Source of the DNA: an uncultured Collinsella sp.
Lineage (GTDB): Bacteria > Actinomycetota > Coriobacteriia > Coriobacteriales > Coriobacteriaceae
Reading direction: 5' to 3'
Assembly: GCA_959027945.1 (NCBI GenBank)
Contig: CAUFRO010000040.1
Span: forward strand, 1 to 18,283
DNA length: 18,283 bases
The translations under genes were made by a program, and so were the position numbers. Under the pieces are notes generated by a model that was not told where the DNA came from, ran no database searches, and saw only the letters and a list, made by a program, of their open reading frames with translations. Shown here piece by piece: positions 1-6,857 of this stretch. Every line of letters begins with the position of its first letter. Within the stretch, counting starts at the first letter, position 1.

Positions 1-19
1 CATCAACGCGGATGCTCAT
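1..19 (-). CDS. 5' end of an unidentified leftward gene (partial)
   Basis: Only six codons are visible, reading MSIRVD, so the product cannot be named. The start is supported by an AAAGGAT ribosome site about 8 bases before the ATG and by a near-consensus promoter at 66-93 pointing into it. The twin dyad operator on that promoter suggests a gene under tight repression, as is common for self-regulated TetR or MarR regulators or the efflux pumps they control. That is inference from the promoter alone. Confidence 0.5.
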
Positions 20-32
20 TGCAATATCCTTT

Positions 33-89
33 CATATGAACATGCGCTCATATAACTTACTTCCGATTATATGAGCGTATGTTCATATG
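33..89. promoter_or_regulatory. Twin dyad operator
   Basis: Two 23-base arms (33-55 and 67-89) are inverted copies with one mismatch and an 11-base spacer. Each arm is itself an imperfect palindrome of the form ATATGAaC-N4-GcTCATAT, the size of a typical TetR- or MarR-family site. The centres are 34 bases apart, close to three helical turns, so two repressor dimers could sit on the same face. One copy lies between -35 and -10, the other over and after the expected transcription start. Confidence 0.7.
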
Positions 90-93
90 TCAA
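66..93 (-). promoter_or_regulatory. Near-consensus sigma-70 promoter for the left-edge gene
   Basis: Read leftward, TTGACA (93-88) is followed by 16 bases and TATAAT (71-66). Both hexamers match consensus exactly. The spacer is filled by one copy of the dyad operator, so a bound repressor would block RNA polymerase. The expected transcription start is near position 59, about 40 bases before the ATG at 19. Confidence 0.75.
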
Positions 94-438
94 TAACGTT
101 TAAGTAATTCATCGCACAAAATGATGGGGAATAGTGGACGAGATCCCGGATTGAGCGGTTTTGATAGTCGATGCCGAGGTGGGTGCCCCCGCGCCGTGCA
201 AAAATTGGAGTATTCTGCAACTATAGGGGGTCTGTTTATCTATTCCAGGCCAAATAAAGCCGCTCAAGAGTTATCCAAGGGCGGTAAACAGACAAGATCT
301 TCCTCAAGTGTTGCCTAACGTTCCCGTTCGATAGCGTCTTTGTTTCTCATTTGGATTAACTTGTGGGTGCTGGAGGGCCGACCCTGCTGAATACTCGCAA
401 TTTTGCACATCGCTAGGGTACCCACCTTGTTAGCCGGT
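94..438. other. Intergenic DNA with inverted repeats, no convincing gene
   Basis: About 345 bases without a supported gene. A 65-codon open frame at 121-318 has no ribosome site and no family resemblance. The stretch holds a perfect 9-base inverted repeat (GTCTGTTTA at 230-238, TAAACAGAC at 285-293) and a pair of related 24-base sequences in opposite orientation (196-219 and 385-408). It may be a small non-mobile repeat element. Confidence 0.5.
196..408. repeat. Inverted pair of 24-base repeats
   Basis: The sequence at 196-219 and the reverse complement of 385-408 agree at 20 of 24 positions. Both begin GTGCAAAA, share GAGTATTC and end GCA. The copies flank about 165 bases that include the smaller inverted repeat 230-293. 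The arrangement suggests a dispersed repeat family or the ends of a small element. Whether it recurs elsewhere in the genome cannot be seen here. Confidence 0.45.
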
Positions 439-1629
439 CTAGCTTCCGGCCCCGAAGATCCTGCCCTCGGGCGCGAGGCTGCTTGTTTGGGAAAATGATG
501 GGCTGTCGGATTCGACAGTCTGCATGTCATCGATTGCCGGAACTTCATTAATCGTCGGGTCATCCAGCGTGATGCCTTCGAGTGTTGCTTTTTCGAGGTC
601 GATTCGTTGACGCTCTTCGGAATCCTGGCGAAGCTGCTTCTGAATTCGCTTTTTCTCTTCTATAAACCTTCTGAGCACAAACTGTCTCAGGTCCTCTTGC
701 ATGATTTGAAAGTCTTTTGGCAGACGCGAGGGGCGTATGCCCTCTTTCCGTTGGATCGCTTCCATGACCCTAACGAAAGCGCTGGCATGCATAAAGGAAT
801 AACGGCTGACGGTGATGATTTCGTATCCCATGGACGCAAGCGCATTCTTGCGCTCCTCATCGATGGCGCGGTCTTCTTCCGCGTCATGATTAAAACCGTT
901 GTATTCAATGTCTGTTCGAGATTTCTTTAGATATGCATCCATAAAGAACTTTTTGCGTCTCGTGAGATTCTTTGCGGCGGCGGTGACCTGCACCTTGTAA
1001 TCGGTCTCAATTCCCTTAATACCAAGCCCTCCTTCGCTTTTGGGCAGCGTTAGCATCATGACAAATGCCGTTTCCATGGGTGACCGGCATCCGTCGCGTA
1101 CACATTGGATCGCCTTTCGGGCAAGGGCCAAACCGTCGCATCTGGTAATGGAATTAAAGAACTGCTTTAACCTCTCGGTCGAGGTAAGTGGGAAACGCTC
1201 GGTATAAGAGGTAGAAGAACCGTTTCCAAGGGAATAAGCGCCGCACAGCTCAAAGTAGTACTCCACTAGTTCGAGAAAAGGGAGATAGGTGGCGGCCTGA
1301 AGTGCGCAAAGCTCAACTCCAACAACGAAGATGCCATCTTTGAGCTCGATAAAGCGTGAGCTCGAGAATCGTTTTGAAGACACGTGGCATTGACAGTTCA
1401 TTGCATAGCGCGCATTCCTGCGATCAAACACCATTACCTCGAGGGAATCATTTGCGTCGAGGGAAACATCATGTTTGGTGAGCCATTCTGCGGCTGCGTC
1501 AAGGAGTGTTCCGGTGGGACATGATCCGTAAATCGCGGCCGGGTTACAGGACTCGATGCCTTTCGCAGACACCGAATGCACGGCCTGGTAGGCCGCTTTT
1601 GCAGTGGTATGTGACAATACGATACTCAT
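439..1629 (-). CDS. AbiEi-like protein with DUF559/Vsr-type nuclease region
   Basis: A 396-residue protein whose layout fits the AbiEi-like/DUF559 proteins common as orphans in Actinobacteria. Near the N-terminus is the LSHTTA signature (5-10) of the AbiEi type, followed by a central region with FELCGAYS (126-133) and SPMETA (183-188). Residues about 225-285 resemble the Vsr/DUF559 PD-(D/E)XK fold: D231, then IEYNG (E242, N244), then a conserved-looking DEER and GYEIITVSR. N244 stands where many relatives have D, so catalysis is uncertain. A charged helical tail covers about 305-350. No clear ribosome site precedes the ATG and the gene is visibly AT-richer than its neighbours, which suggests acquisition. 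No toxin partner of AbiEii type is adjacent. Function is unknown; a defence or toxin-antitoxin-derived role is inference. Confidence 0.7.
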   Translation of the reverse strand: MSIVLSHTTAKAAYQAVHSVSAKGIESCNPAAIYGSCPTGTLLDAAAEWLTKHDVSLDANDSLEVMVFDRRNARYAMNCQCHVSSKRFSSSRFIELKDGIFVVGVELCALQAATYLPFLELVEYYFELCGAYSLGNGSSTSYTERFPLTSTERLKQFFNSITRCDGLALARKAIQCVRDGCRSPMETAFVMMLTLPKSEGGLGIKGIETDYKVQVTAAAKNLTRRKKFFMDAYLKKSRTDIEYNGFNHDAEEDRAIDEERKNALASMGYEIITVSRYSFMHASAFVRVMEAIQRKEGIRPSRLPKDFQIMQEDLRQFVLRRFIEEKKRIQKQLRQDSEERQRIDLEKATLEGITLDDPTINEVPAIDDMQTVESDSPSFSQTSSLAPEGRIFGAGS

Positions 1630-1979
1630 GGTATATATCGTGTCAGCTAATGTCGTGTTGACGGCGCTGAGTGGAAAAGCCGATTTAGAGGTCTAACCAA
1701 ATGCTGTCCAAAAGCTTGACGCAATTATGAGTTGGTATGCCCTAAATAATAGTTTTCGCAGCTTAGCTATAGCATATAAATACTCAATTGCCGCACATTT
1801 GATAGTGATGCATCACCATCCGACAACGAATTACGTGTCGGGAATTGGCCGAAATCGTTCAAAATGAGGGTTCAGAATTTGTGATGGCTGATCTATCTGT
1901 GGAACGTAGGGCGGCCCCGCTGCGGGGTTTCCCGCTGCGGGGCCGCTCGTGAACGGGGCCATGCTTGTCGCAGGCGTTT
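1630..1979. other. AT-rich intergenic region with palindromes
   Basis: About 350 bases with no supported gene. The left part (to about 1860) is AT-rich and lies upstream of the AbiEi-like gene. It contains the perfect 12-base palindrome GTGATGCATCAC (1805-1816) and a short hairpin (CCGACA at 1820-1825 with TGTCGG at 1836-1841). The right part holds the GC-rich hairpin listed separately. Confidence 0.5.
1911..1946 (-). terminator. GC-rich hairpin after the exonuclease gene
   Basis: GCGGCCCCGC (1911-1920) pairs perfectly with GCGGGGCCGC (1937-1946), continued after a T-T mismatch by GCGGG/CCCGC around a GTTT loop. It lies 33 bases beyond the exonuclease stop codon, where a terminator is expected. 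No T-run follows on either strand, so it may instead be a REP-like palindrome or mRNA-stabilising hairpin. Confidence 0.5.
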
Positions 1980-2948
1980 CTACTTGGCAAACAGGTTCTT
2001 GAGGTTGAACTCGGCTTGGACGGTGCGGAGCATGAGTTCGGTGTCGTCGAGGCCCAGGTGCTGCTCGTTGGCGTCGGCGGCGAGGGTGCCGCGGCGGCGC
2101 GCCCAGTTCTCGAGCGCGGCGGGCGCGGACTCGCGGGGGAGCGAGCGCACGTCGGCGTCCAGGCTGCGGCAGATCTGGCGCGAGTCGATGACGATGATCT
2201 TACCGGCGCGGCGTGCCTCGGCGTAGCCGTCCAGGTGGATCTTGAACCAGCTGTCCTCAAACGCGGCGTTGTGTGCCATGTACGGGTACTTCTTCATGAG
2301 CTTGAGCAGCTGCTTCTGCAGTTCCTTGTTCTCGCGGAAGGGCGTTTTGCCGTCGATGTCGTCCCAGGTGATGTGGTGGATATTCGACAACGGCACATCC
2401 TCGCCGCGGTAGATGTCGGGCAGACCGCAGTAGTGTGCCTCGGCGTCGTGCGGGACGGCGTCGCTGGTGAGCTCCATGATCTCCCAGCCCACGTTGATGA
2501 TATAACCGCGCTCGGGTGCACGGCCGGTGGTCTCGATGTCGATACCGAGCACGGTGCCCTGGATGGGCTTGCGGGCGTAGGCCACGCCGAGCGCGTCGCG
2601 GTCGCCGCGGATTTCGCGCATAACGGACGCGGCGGTGCGCTTTTGCATCTTGCCGATGGCGGCGCAGGTGTCGGCATCGGACAGACCGCGCGAAAGCGTC
2701 GCGGGCGTCACGTTGCGCAGGCGCGCCTCGCCAATCTGGTCGCACAGGTCGCGGTTGCGGTCGGCCAGGTCGCGCACGGTGGCAAAGTCGAAGCCGGGGT
2801 CGCCCTCGGCAGTAAAATACTCGGTCTCGAGCACCTTGAGGGCCTCCTCGCCCTTCTGGCGCTCGGACTCCATGGCGCCGTGATCGCCATAGATAAACAT
2901 GGGAATAAACGGCTGGCGCTCGTATTCGAGTGCTTGTGAAACGTTCAT
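1980..2948 (-). CDS. DEDDh-family 3'-5' exonuclease (DnaQ/RNase T fold)
   Basis: A 322-residue protein whose residues about 130-310 form a DEDDh exonuclease, a metal-dependent enzyme removing nucleotides from 3' ends. Motif ExoI is GIDIETTG with D137 and E139. Motif ExoII is AHNAAFED around H226-N227, with E231 or D232 as acid. Motif ExoIII is HLGLDD with H297 and D302, a variant of HxAxxD. About 130 residues precede the exonuclease domain and have no assigned family. The start is secure: AAGGAG lies 8 bases before the ATG. It is transcribed alone, divergently from the metal exporter. DNA versus RNA as substrate cannot be told from sequence. Confidence 0.85.
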   Translation of the reverse strand: MNVSQALEYERQPFIPMFIYGDHGAMESERQKGEEALKVLETEYFTAEGDPGFDFATVRDLADRNRDLCDQIGEARLRNVTPATLSRGLSDADTCAAIGKMQKRTAASVMREIRGDRDALGVAYARKPIQGTVLGIDIETTGRAPERGYIINVGWEIMELTSDAVPHDAEAHYCGLPDIYRGEDVPLSNIHHITWDDIDGKTPFRENKELQKQLLKLMKKYPYMAHNAAFEDSWFKIHLDGYAEARRAGKIIVIDSRQICRSLDADVRSLPRESAPAALENWARRRGTLAADANEQHLGLDDTELMLRTVQAEFNLKNLFAK

Positions 2949-3010
2949 ATAACTGCTCCTTGGATGGGCCGCGTCGTGCGGCTCAGGGTCATTAAGATGT
3001 GGCGAGATGA

Positions 3011-3071
3011 TAGTTTACCATGGGCAACTATTGGCATCGCGCCTAGGACAACTACAATACCCTAGTTGACC
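3011..3071. promoter_or_regulatory. Dyad cluster in the exonuclease/exporter intergenic region
   Basis: TAGTTTACCATGGGCAACTA (3011-3030) is a 20-base near-palindrome centred on CCATGG. A second dyad pairs GGACAACTA (3046-3054) with TAGTTGACC (3063-3071), one mismatch, 8-base spacer. The shared half-site is TAGTT(G). The second dyad overlaps the exporter -10 box. This suggests a regulator, perhaps metal-responsive, acting on the exporter and possibly on the divergent exonuclease gene. The regulator is not identified. Confidence 0.5.
3031..3058 (+). promoter_or_regulatory. Probable promoter of the metal exporter
   Basis: TTGGCA (3031-3036), a 16-base spacer and TACAAT (3053-3058) give a good sigma-70-type promoter about 55 bases before the ATG. 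The -10 region is repeated 30 bases downstream: CTAGGAC followed by TACAAT occurs at 3043-3058 and again at 3073-3088. The second copy lacks a good -35 box. Confidence 0.5.
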
Positions 3072-3120
3072 GCTAGGACTTTTACAATGCTGCCGAAAGA
3101 CACGAAAGGTTCCATCCGTC

Positions 3121-4203
3121 ATGGATTTGCTGATTGATATTCTGCTCGACGCCGGCAAGGACACGCTCTCGCTGGTGCCGTTCTTGTTGGTGACATATCT
3201 GGTTCTCGAGACGCTCGAGCATGTGGCGGGCGATCGCGTTAACGGCGCCATCAAGCGCGCCGGCGCCGCTGGTCCCGTGGCTGGCTCGTTGCTGGGCATG
3301 GTGCCGCAGTGCGGCTTTTCGGCAATGGCGGCCACGCTGTACGCCGGTCGTGTCGTGACCTTGGGTACGTTGGTGGCGGTGTTCCTTTCGACCTCCGACG
3401 AGATGCTGCCGCTGCTACTTGCCGAGCAGGTTCCCGTGCAGACTATGGCGATGCTTTTGGCTTCGAAAGCGCTGATCGCACTGGTCACGGGCTTTATCGT
3501 AGATGCCGCCATTCGCGGTCTGCGCCGCAACGCTCGCGCGCATGCGGCGATTCGCCGTACCGTGCTGGGGACCGCTGCCAATCCGGCTCATGTGAACTGC
3601 GCGCACGACGACCATACCGGGGGCGACATCATTGATGAAGTGGCCGAGGCGGGCGTAAGTGCTGATCACATCCACGAGCTGTGCGAACGCGATCATTGCG
3701 GCTGTGACGAGGATGAGGACGAGCACGGGCACGACCACAGCCACGATCATGGTCACGCGGACGAGCACGAGCGCCACCACGACCACAGCCACTCCCACGA
3801 GGGCGCGCCCATCGTGTCGATCATCCGCAGCGCGATCTCGCATACCGTGCAGGTGTCGGTATTCATTTTCCTGGTGACGCTGATTCTGGTCGCCGTGCTC
3901 GAGACCTTTGGCGAGTCGGCTATCGAGCAGTTCCTGCGCGGCAACGAGACGCTTGCGGTCCTGGGCTCGGCGCTTGTCGGCCTGATTCCCAACTGCTCGG
4001 CCAGCGTCGTCATCACGCAACTGTACCTGGAAGGCGCGCTGCAGCTGGCCCCGATGCTCGCCGGCACGCTCATCTCTGCCGGTGTGGGCTACCTGGTGCT
4101 GTTCCGCACCAACCGCAGTGCCCGCGAGAACGTCATGTTCCTGGTCATGATGTACGTCATCGGCGCCGGTTGGGGACTCGTTCTCTCCGCCTTTGGTCTC
4201 TAA
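3121..4203 (+). CDS. Putative ten-TM heavy-metal exporter (ArsP_2/manganese transporter type)
   Basis: A 360-residue membrane protein of the family annotated as putative 10-TM heavy-metal exporter (ArsP_2) or putative manganese transporter. It is two related halves. The first has GMVPQCGFSA (59-68) and FLSTSDEMLP (88-97). The second has GLIPNCSASV (287-296) and GTLISAGVGYL (315-325). Hydrophobic segments lie at about 14-32, 51-66, 78-98, 108-130, 241-262, 277-297, 306-327 and 338-358. Between the halves (about 157-228) is a hydrophilic loop packed with His, Asp and Cys, likely a metal-binding region. The ATG follows a modest GAAAGG site. The dyad-rich promoter fits metal control. Manganese, arsenite or another ion as substrate is not settled by sequence. 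Confidence 0.8.
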   Translation: MDLLIDILLDAGKDTLSLVPFLLVTYLVLETLEHVAGDRVNGAIKRAGAAGPVAGSLLGMVPQCGFSAMAATLYAGRVVTLGTLVAVFLSTSDEMLPLLLAEQVPVQTMAMLLASKALIALVTGFIVDAAIRGLRRNARAHAAIRRTVLGTAANPAHVNCAHDDHTGGDIIDEVAEAGVSADHIHELCERDHCGCDEDEDEHGHDHSHDHGHADEHERHHDHSHSHEGAPIVSIIRSAISHTVQVSVFIFLVTLILVAVLETFGESAIEQFLRGNETLAVLGSALVGLIPNCSASVVITQLYLEGALQLAPMLAGTLISAGVGYLVLFRTNRSARENVMFLVMMYVIGAGWGLVLSAFGL

Positions 4204-4222
4204 GCCCAAAAATCTACCTTGT

Positions 4223-4705
4223 TTAGCGTAACAGCTCGGTGAGGTTGCGTTTAAAGCGGGCGCGGTCTTCGCTGGTAAATGCTGCCGGACCGCGGGTGCG
4301 TCCGCCGGCGCGGCGCACCTTCTTTTCCTCGTGGCGAATAAACAGCTGCATGTCGATGGTTGCTTTGTCGTAGACGCGCCCGCGCACACCGATAGCGGCG
4401 GCATCGCGCCCGAGCGCCATGCTCGCCAAGCCAATGTCCTGCGTCACGACCACGTCGCCCGCCTGCAGGCGTTCGACAATGGCAAAGTCGGCGCTGTCGG
4501 CGCCCACGCTCACGTCGAGCGTCGTGACCCAAAAGCCGCGTCGCGCGTGCTCGGCATCGCGCGGGTCGTCGCGGCGAATGTGCCGTTCCAGGTTTTGCGT
4601 GCTGTTGCCGGCGATAATAACGGCGACGCCCGCTCGCCGCGCGCAGTCAATCGACTCGCGCGTGACCGGGCAGGCGTCTGCATCAATAAAGAGCGTTCGC
4701 GGCAT
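4223..4705 (-). CDS. YaiI/YqxD family protein (DUF188, UPF0178)
   Basis: At 160 residues this matches the usual length of the YaiI/YqxD family. Family signatures are visible throughout: FIDADACPV (6-14), GNSTQ (33-37), GADSAD (68-73), VVTQDIGLA (86-94) and the C-terminal GGRTRGP followed by FTSEDRARF (134-151). The family is thought to have a PIN-like nuclease fold, with the acidic residues at 8, 10 and 72-73 as candidates for metal binding; the biological role is not established. The ATG begins directly after the stop codon of the DUF308 gene (TAG then ATG), and its own ribosome site is weak, so translation is probably coupled. It converges with the metal exporter, with only 19 bases between the two stop codons and no clear terminator. 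Confidence 0.9.
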   Translation of the reverse strand: MPRTLFIDADACPVTRESIDCARRAGVAVIIAGNSTQNLERHIRRDDPRDAEHARRGFWVTTLDVSVGADSADFAIVERLQAGDVVVTQDIGLASMALGRDAAAIGVRGRVYDKATIDMQLFIRHEEKKVRRAGGRTRGPAAFTSEDRARFKRNLTELLR

Positions 4706-5308
4706 CTAGTGCACCAGTTTGCCAAATTGAATAGCGCGAACAATCAACGTTACGCCAAACACCAGCAGCGCGGCGCCGCTAAAGATGACGAGCATCTTGG
4801 CCGACCACAGCGGATAGATAAACACGAACATGCCAGCGATGATTGAGAGTGCGCCGCTCAGGATGGCGAGGGCGCGGTTGGACGAAAGCTCGGACTCCAG
4901 AATGGACATGACACCTTCGACAATCCAGCCAAAGCCGGCCACGATAACCACCATCGTGGTGAGCGTCGCGGTCGAGAAGGCCTGGTTGCGCAGGATTATG
5001 ACACCGCCCAAGATAATGAGTAGGTTGGAGATGATGCTCGTCACGCGCCAGCCGGTGGGCAGCAGCGGCTCAAAAATGGCAGTGAACAGCCTGATGGCAG
5101 CAGTGATTACAAAGTAAAAACCCAGGACAGTCGTCAAAAAGACGAGAGACTTGGCGGGTGCAAAAAGCAGCGCGATACCAGCAATGAGCGCTAAGACGCC
5201 CGTGATGGCGTAGATCCAGCGTACGGCCTTGACGGCTTTGCCCGCCATGCTTTTCTCGTCAAATCCAAACTGGCTCGATTTTTGGTCATCGTTCTTAAAG
5301 ATGCCCAT
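4706..5308 (-). CDS. DUF308/HdeD-like integral membrane protein
   Basis: A 200-residue protein with six hydrophobic segments at about 31-49, 55-78, 89-107, 113-136, 145-165 and 170-191, after a hydrophilic 25-residue N-terminus. This is the pattern of the DUF308/HdeD family. HdeD is linked to acid resistance in E. coli, but most members are uncharacterised. The ATG at 5308 is chosen over an in-frame one 36 bases upstream because a strong AAAGGAG site sits 7 bases before it. It is first in a two-gene unit with the YaiI/YqxD gene. Confidence 0.85.
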   Translation of the reverse strand: MGIFKNDDQKSSQFGFDEKSMAGKAVKAVRWIYAITGVLALIAGIALLFAPAKSLVFLTTVLGFYFVITAAIRLFTAIFEPLLPTGWRVTSIISNLLIILGGVIILRNQAFSTATLTTMVVIVAGFGWIVEGVMSILESELSSNRALAILSGALSIIAGMFVFIYPLWSAKMLVIFSGAALLVFGVTLIVRAIQFGKLVH

Positions 5309-5496
5309 AATGTCTCCTTTCCGTGCGGCGTAAGCCTTGATCATTACAACCAGTATCGCCTAAAGTCGCTGGCGTATGGGTCGGGGAGGGTGAAACGTAA
5401 CCCAAAGGCCCCGAATTGTTTCCGTTGTTCCCCACGTCGCGATTTTCTATTCAACAGGTGTAGAACATTGCAGCCCTGTTCGTTATTGCCTACGTT

Positions 5497-5515
5497 TTAG
5501 GTTAGATTTTCCTAA
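5497..5515. promoter_or_regulatory. DtxR/IdeR-like box upstream of the nitroreductase gene
   Basis: TTAGGTTAGATTTTCCTAA agrees at 15 of 19 positions with the classical DtxR/IdeR consensus (TTAGGTTAGGCTAACCTAA), including both outer ends. It lies 28 bases before the ATG. A possible promoter, TTGCAG (5468-5473), 17 bases, TACGTT (5491-5496), puts the box over the transcription start, the position expected for repression by a metal-loaded DtxR-family protein. Confidence 0.55.
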
Positions 5516-5543
5516 GAACAATTGCCCGAAATTGGGGGTCCTT

Positions 5544-6215
5544 ATGAACGAAACAGTTCCCGCGGCGCCGGTAAGCGCTGAGTCGATGGCAGAGCAGGGT
5601 TGCGAAAAGCTCGGCTTGGACGCGTTTGATGCGTTGGTTCGCCGCGCCCGCACGTGCCGCCGTTTTGACGAGTCCATGCGCGTGCCGCGCGAGTTTTTGC
5701 TCGAGCTGGCGGAGCTGGCGCACCTGACCCCGTGTGGTGCCAATGCTCAGCGTCTTCGTCTTCATGTGGTGAGCGGTGCCGAGGATTGCGCGCGTGTATT
5801 TGACGAGCTCGCATGGGCCGGCGCACTTAAGGATTGGCCGGGTCCTGCCGAGGGCGAGCGCCCGACCGGCTACATCGCGATTCTGGCCGAGCGCGCCGTT
5901 CCGGGCAAGCCCGCCGCTCCCATTACCGATGTCGACACAGGCATTGCCGCGCAGACGATGATGCTCGCCGCCCGCAGCGCCACGCCCGAGGTGGCAGCCT
6001 GCATGTTCAAGGCCTTTACGCCCCATGCGATCGATGCCATGGGGCTCGATAACGACAAGTATGAGCTCAAGCTGATCATGGCCTTTGGCGTTCCGGCCGA
6101 GATACAGGTGATCGATGCGATCGATTCCAACCCCGATGGCTCCATCAATTATTGGCGCGACGAGGCACAGGTGCACCACGTACCCAAGCGTTCGCTCGCC
6201 GACGTGCTGGTGTAG
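5544..6215 (+). CDS. Nitroreductase family protein
   Basis: A 223-residue member of the FMN-dependent nitroreductase superfamily, which uses NAD(P)H to reduce nitro groups, quinones or similar substrates in the cytoplasm. Signatures are RRARTCRRF (33-41), the family's usual N-terminal FMN-phosphate region, and TPCGANAQ (62-69), matching the SxxNxQ flavin-binding motif. The middle region about 130-150 (DVDTGIAAQTMMLAA) is the family's conserved helix. The ATG at 5544 has a GGGGGT site about 6 bases upstream; an in-frame TTG at 5532 is less likely. The upstream DtxR-like box suggests iron- or manganese-dependent control. The physiological substrate is unknown. Confidence 0.85.
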   Translation: MNETVPAAPVSAESMAEQGCEKLGLDAFDALVRRARTCRRFDESMRVPREFLLELAELAHLTPCGANAQRLRLHVVSGAEDCARVFDELAWAGALKDWPGPAEGERPTGYIAILAERAVPGKPAAPITDVDTGIAAQTMMLAARSATPEVAACMFKAFTPHAIDAMGLDNDKYELKLIMAFGVPAEIQVIDAIDSNPDGSINYWRDEAQVHHVPKRSLADVLV

Positions 6216-6247
6216 TTGAGCGTCACCGCGGTGTGATCCGGCGGTAA

Positions 6248-6282
6248 ACCACCACAAAGGTGCCTGTCCCCTTTGCGGTGGT
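6248..6282. repeat. REP-like hairpin with GGTGCCTGTCCCC core
   Basis: A 13-base arm (6248-6260, ACCACCACAAAGG) pairs with 6270-6282 (CCTTTGCGGTGGT) with one mismatch around a 9-base loop TGCCTGTCC. It sits between the nitroreductase stop and the ribosome site of the first phosphatase gene. The core GGTGCCTGTCCCC resembles a motif I recall from REP-type repeats in several bacteria. It may act as an attenuator or mRNA-stabilising hairpin. Confidence 0.55.
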
Positions 6283-6297
6283 GCGAGAGGAGGGCGT

Positions 6298-6840
6298 GTG
6301 GCAGATTTGTATTTGGTGCGGCATGGGCAGACTGAGCTCAATGTGCAGAATATTTTGCAAGGTGGGCACGATTCGCCGCTTACGGCGCGCGGGCGCGAGC
6401 AGGCGCTGGCGACGCGCGCGGCGTTTGAGGCGCGTGGCGTGACCTTTGACCGTGTGTATTCCTCCCCGTTGGGCCGGGCGCGGCGTACGGCTGAGCTAAT
6501 TGCTGGTGAGGGCCGCTCGATAGAGCTGGCCGATGACCTACGCGAGTGGCATTTGGGCTCGCTGGAGGGTACATCAAATCGCGATATGCCGCCGCAGCCC
6601 TGGGGCGATTATCCGGTGGCCTTTGGCGGCGAGTCGGAAGTGCAGCTTCAGTCGCGCATGGTCGCGGCGCTGTCCCGCATCATGGCCAGGCCGCAGCACG
6701 ACTGCGTGCTGGCGGTTTCCCACGGCTCAGCCTGCCAGGAGTTTCTTGAGTATGTGACTGGCAGGGGAGAGCTACCCGACAACGGAGCCGTGCTTCATTT
6801 TGGCTATTGCGACGGGGCGTTTTCGCTCCTTGATTGGTAA
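6298..6840 (+). CDS. Histidine phosphatase family protein (copy 1)
   Basis: A 180-residue cytoplasmic member of the histidine phosphatase (phosphoglycerate mutase-like) superfamily. The catalytic motif LVRHGQT has R8 and H9; the second histidine is H142 in AVSHGSA; E83 in LREWHLG is the likely proton donor. The start is GTG at 6298, supported by an AGGAGG site 5 bases upstream. It is followed after 17 bases by a clear paralogue, so the two arose by tandem duplication. The substrate is not defined by sequence: relatives include cofactor-dependent mutases, cobalamin-pathway phosphatases, broad phosphatases and metal-independent phosphoserine phosphatases. The last is attractive given the nearby serine genes. 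Confidence 0.9.
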   Translation: MADLYLVRHGQTELNVQNILQGGHDSPLTARGREQALATRAAFEARGVTFDRVYSSPLGRARRTAELIAGEGRSIELADDLREWHLGSLEGTSNRDMPPQPWGDYPVAFGGESEVQLQSRMVAALSRIMARPQHDCVLAVSHGSACQEFLEYVTGRGELPDNGAVLHFGYCDGAFSLLDW

Positions 6841-6857
6841 CGAACGAAAGGACCCCT

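Noticed and set aside
121..318. 65-codon rightward open frame between the left-edge gene and the AbiEi-like gene
   Set aside because: It has no ribosome site, an unremarkable composition and overlaps the inverted repeats, so it is not called as a gene.
1965..2939. 324-codon open frame opposite the exonuclease gene
   Set aside because: It is the mirror of a gene with clear catalytic motifs and a strong ribosome site. Similar long mirror frames opposite serA (9607-10926) and serC (10955-12085) were rejected for the same reason.
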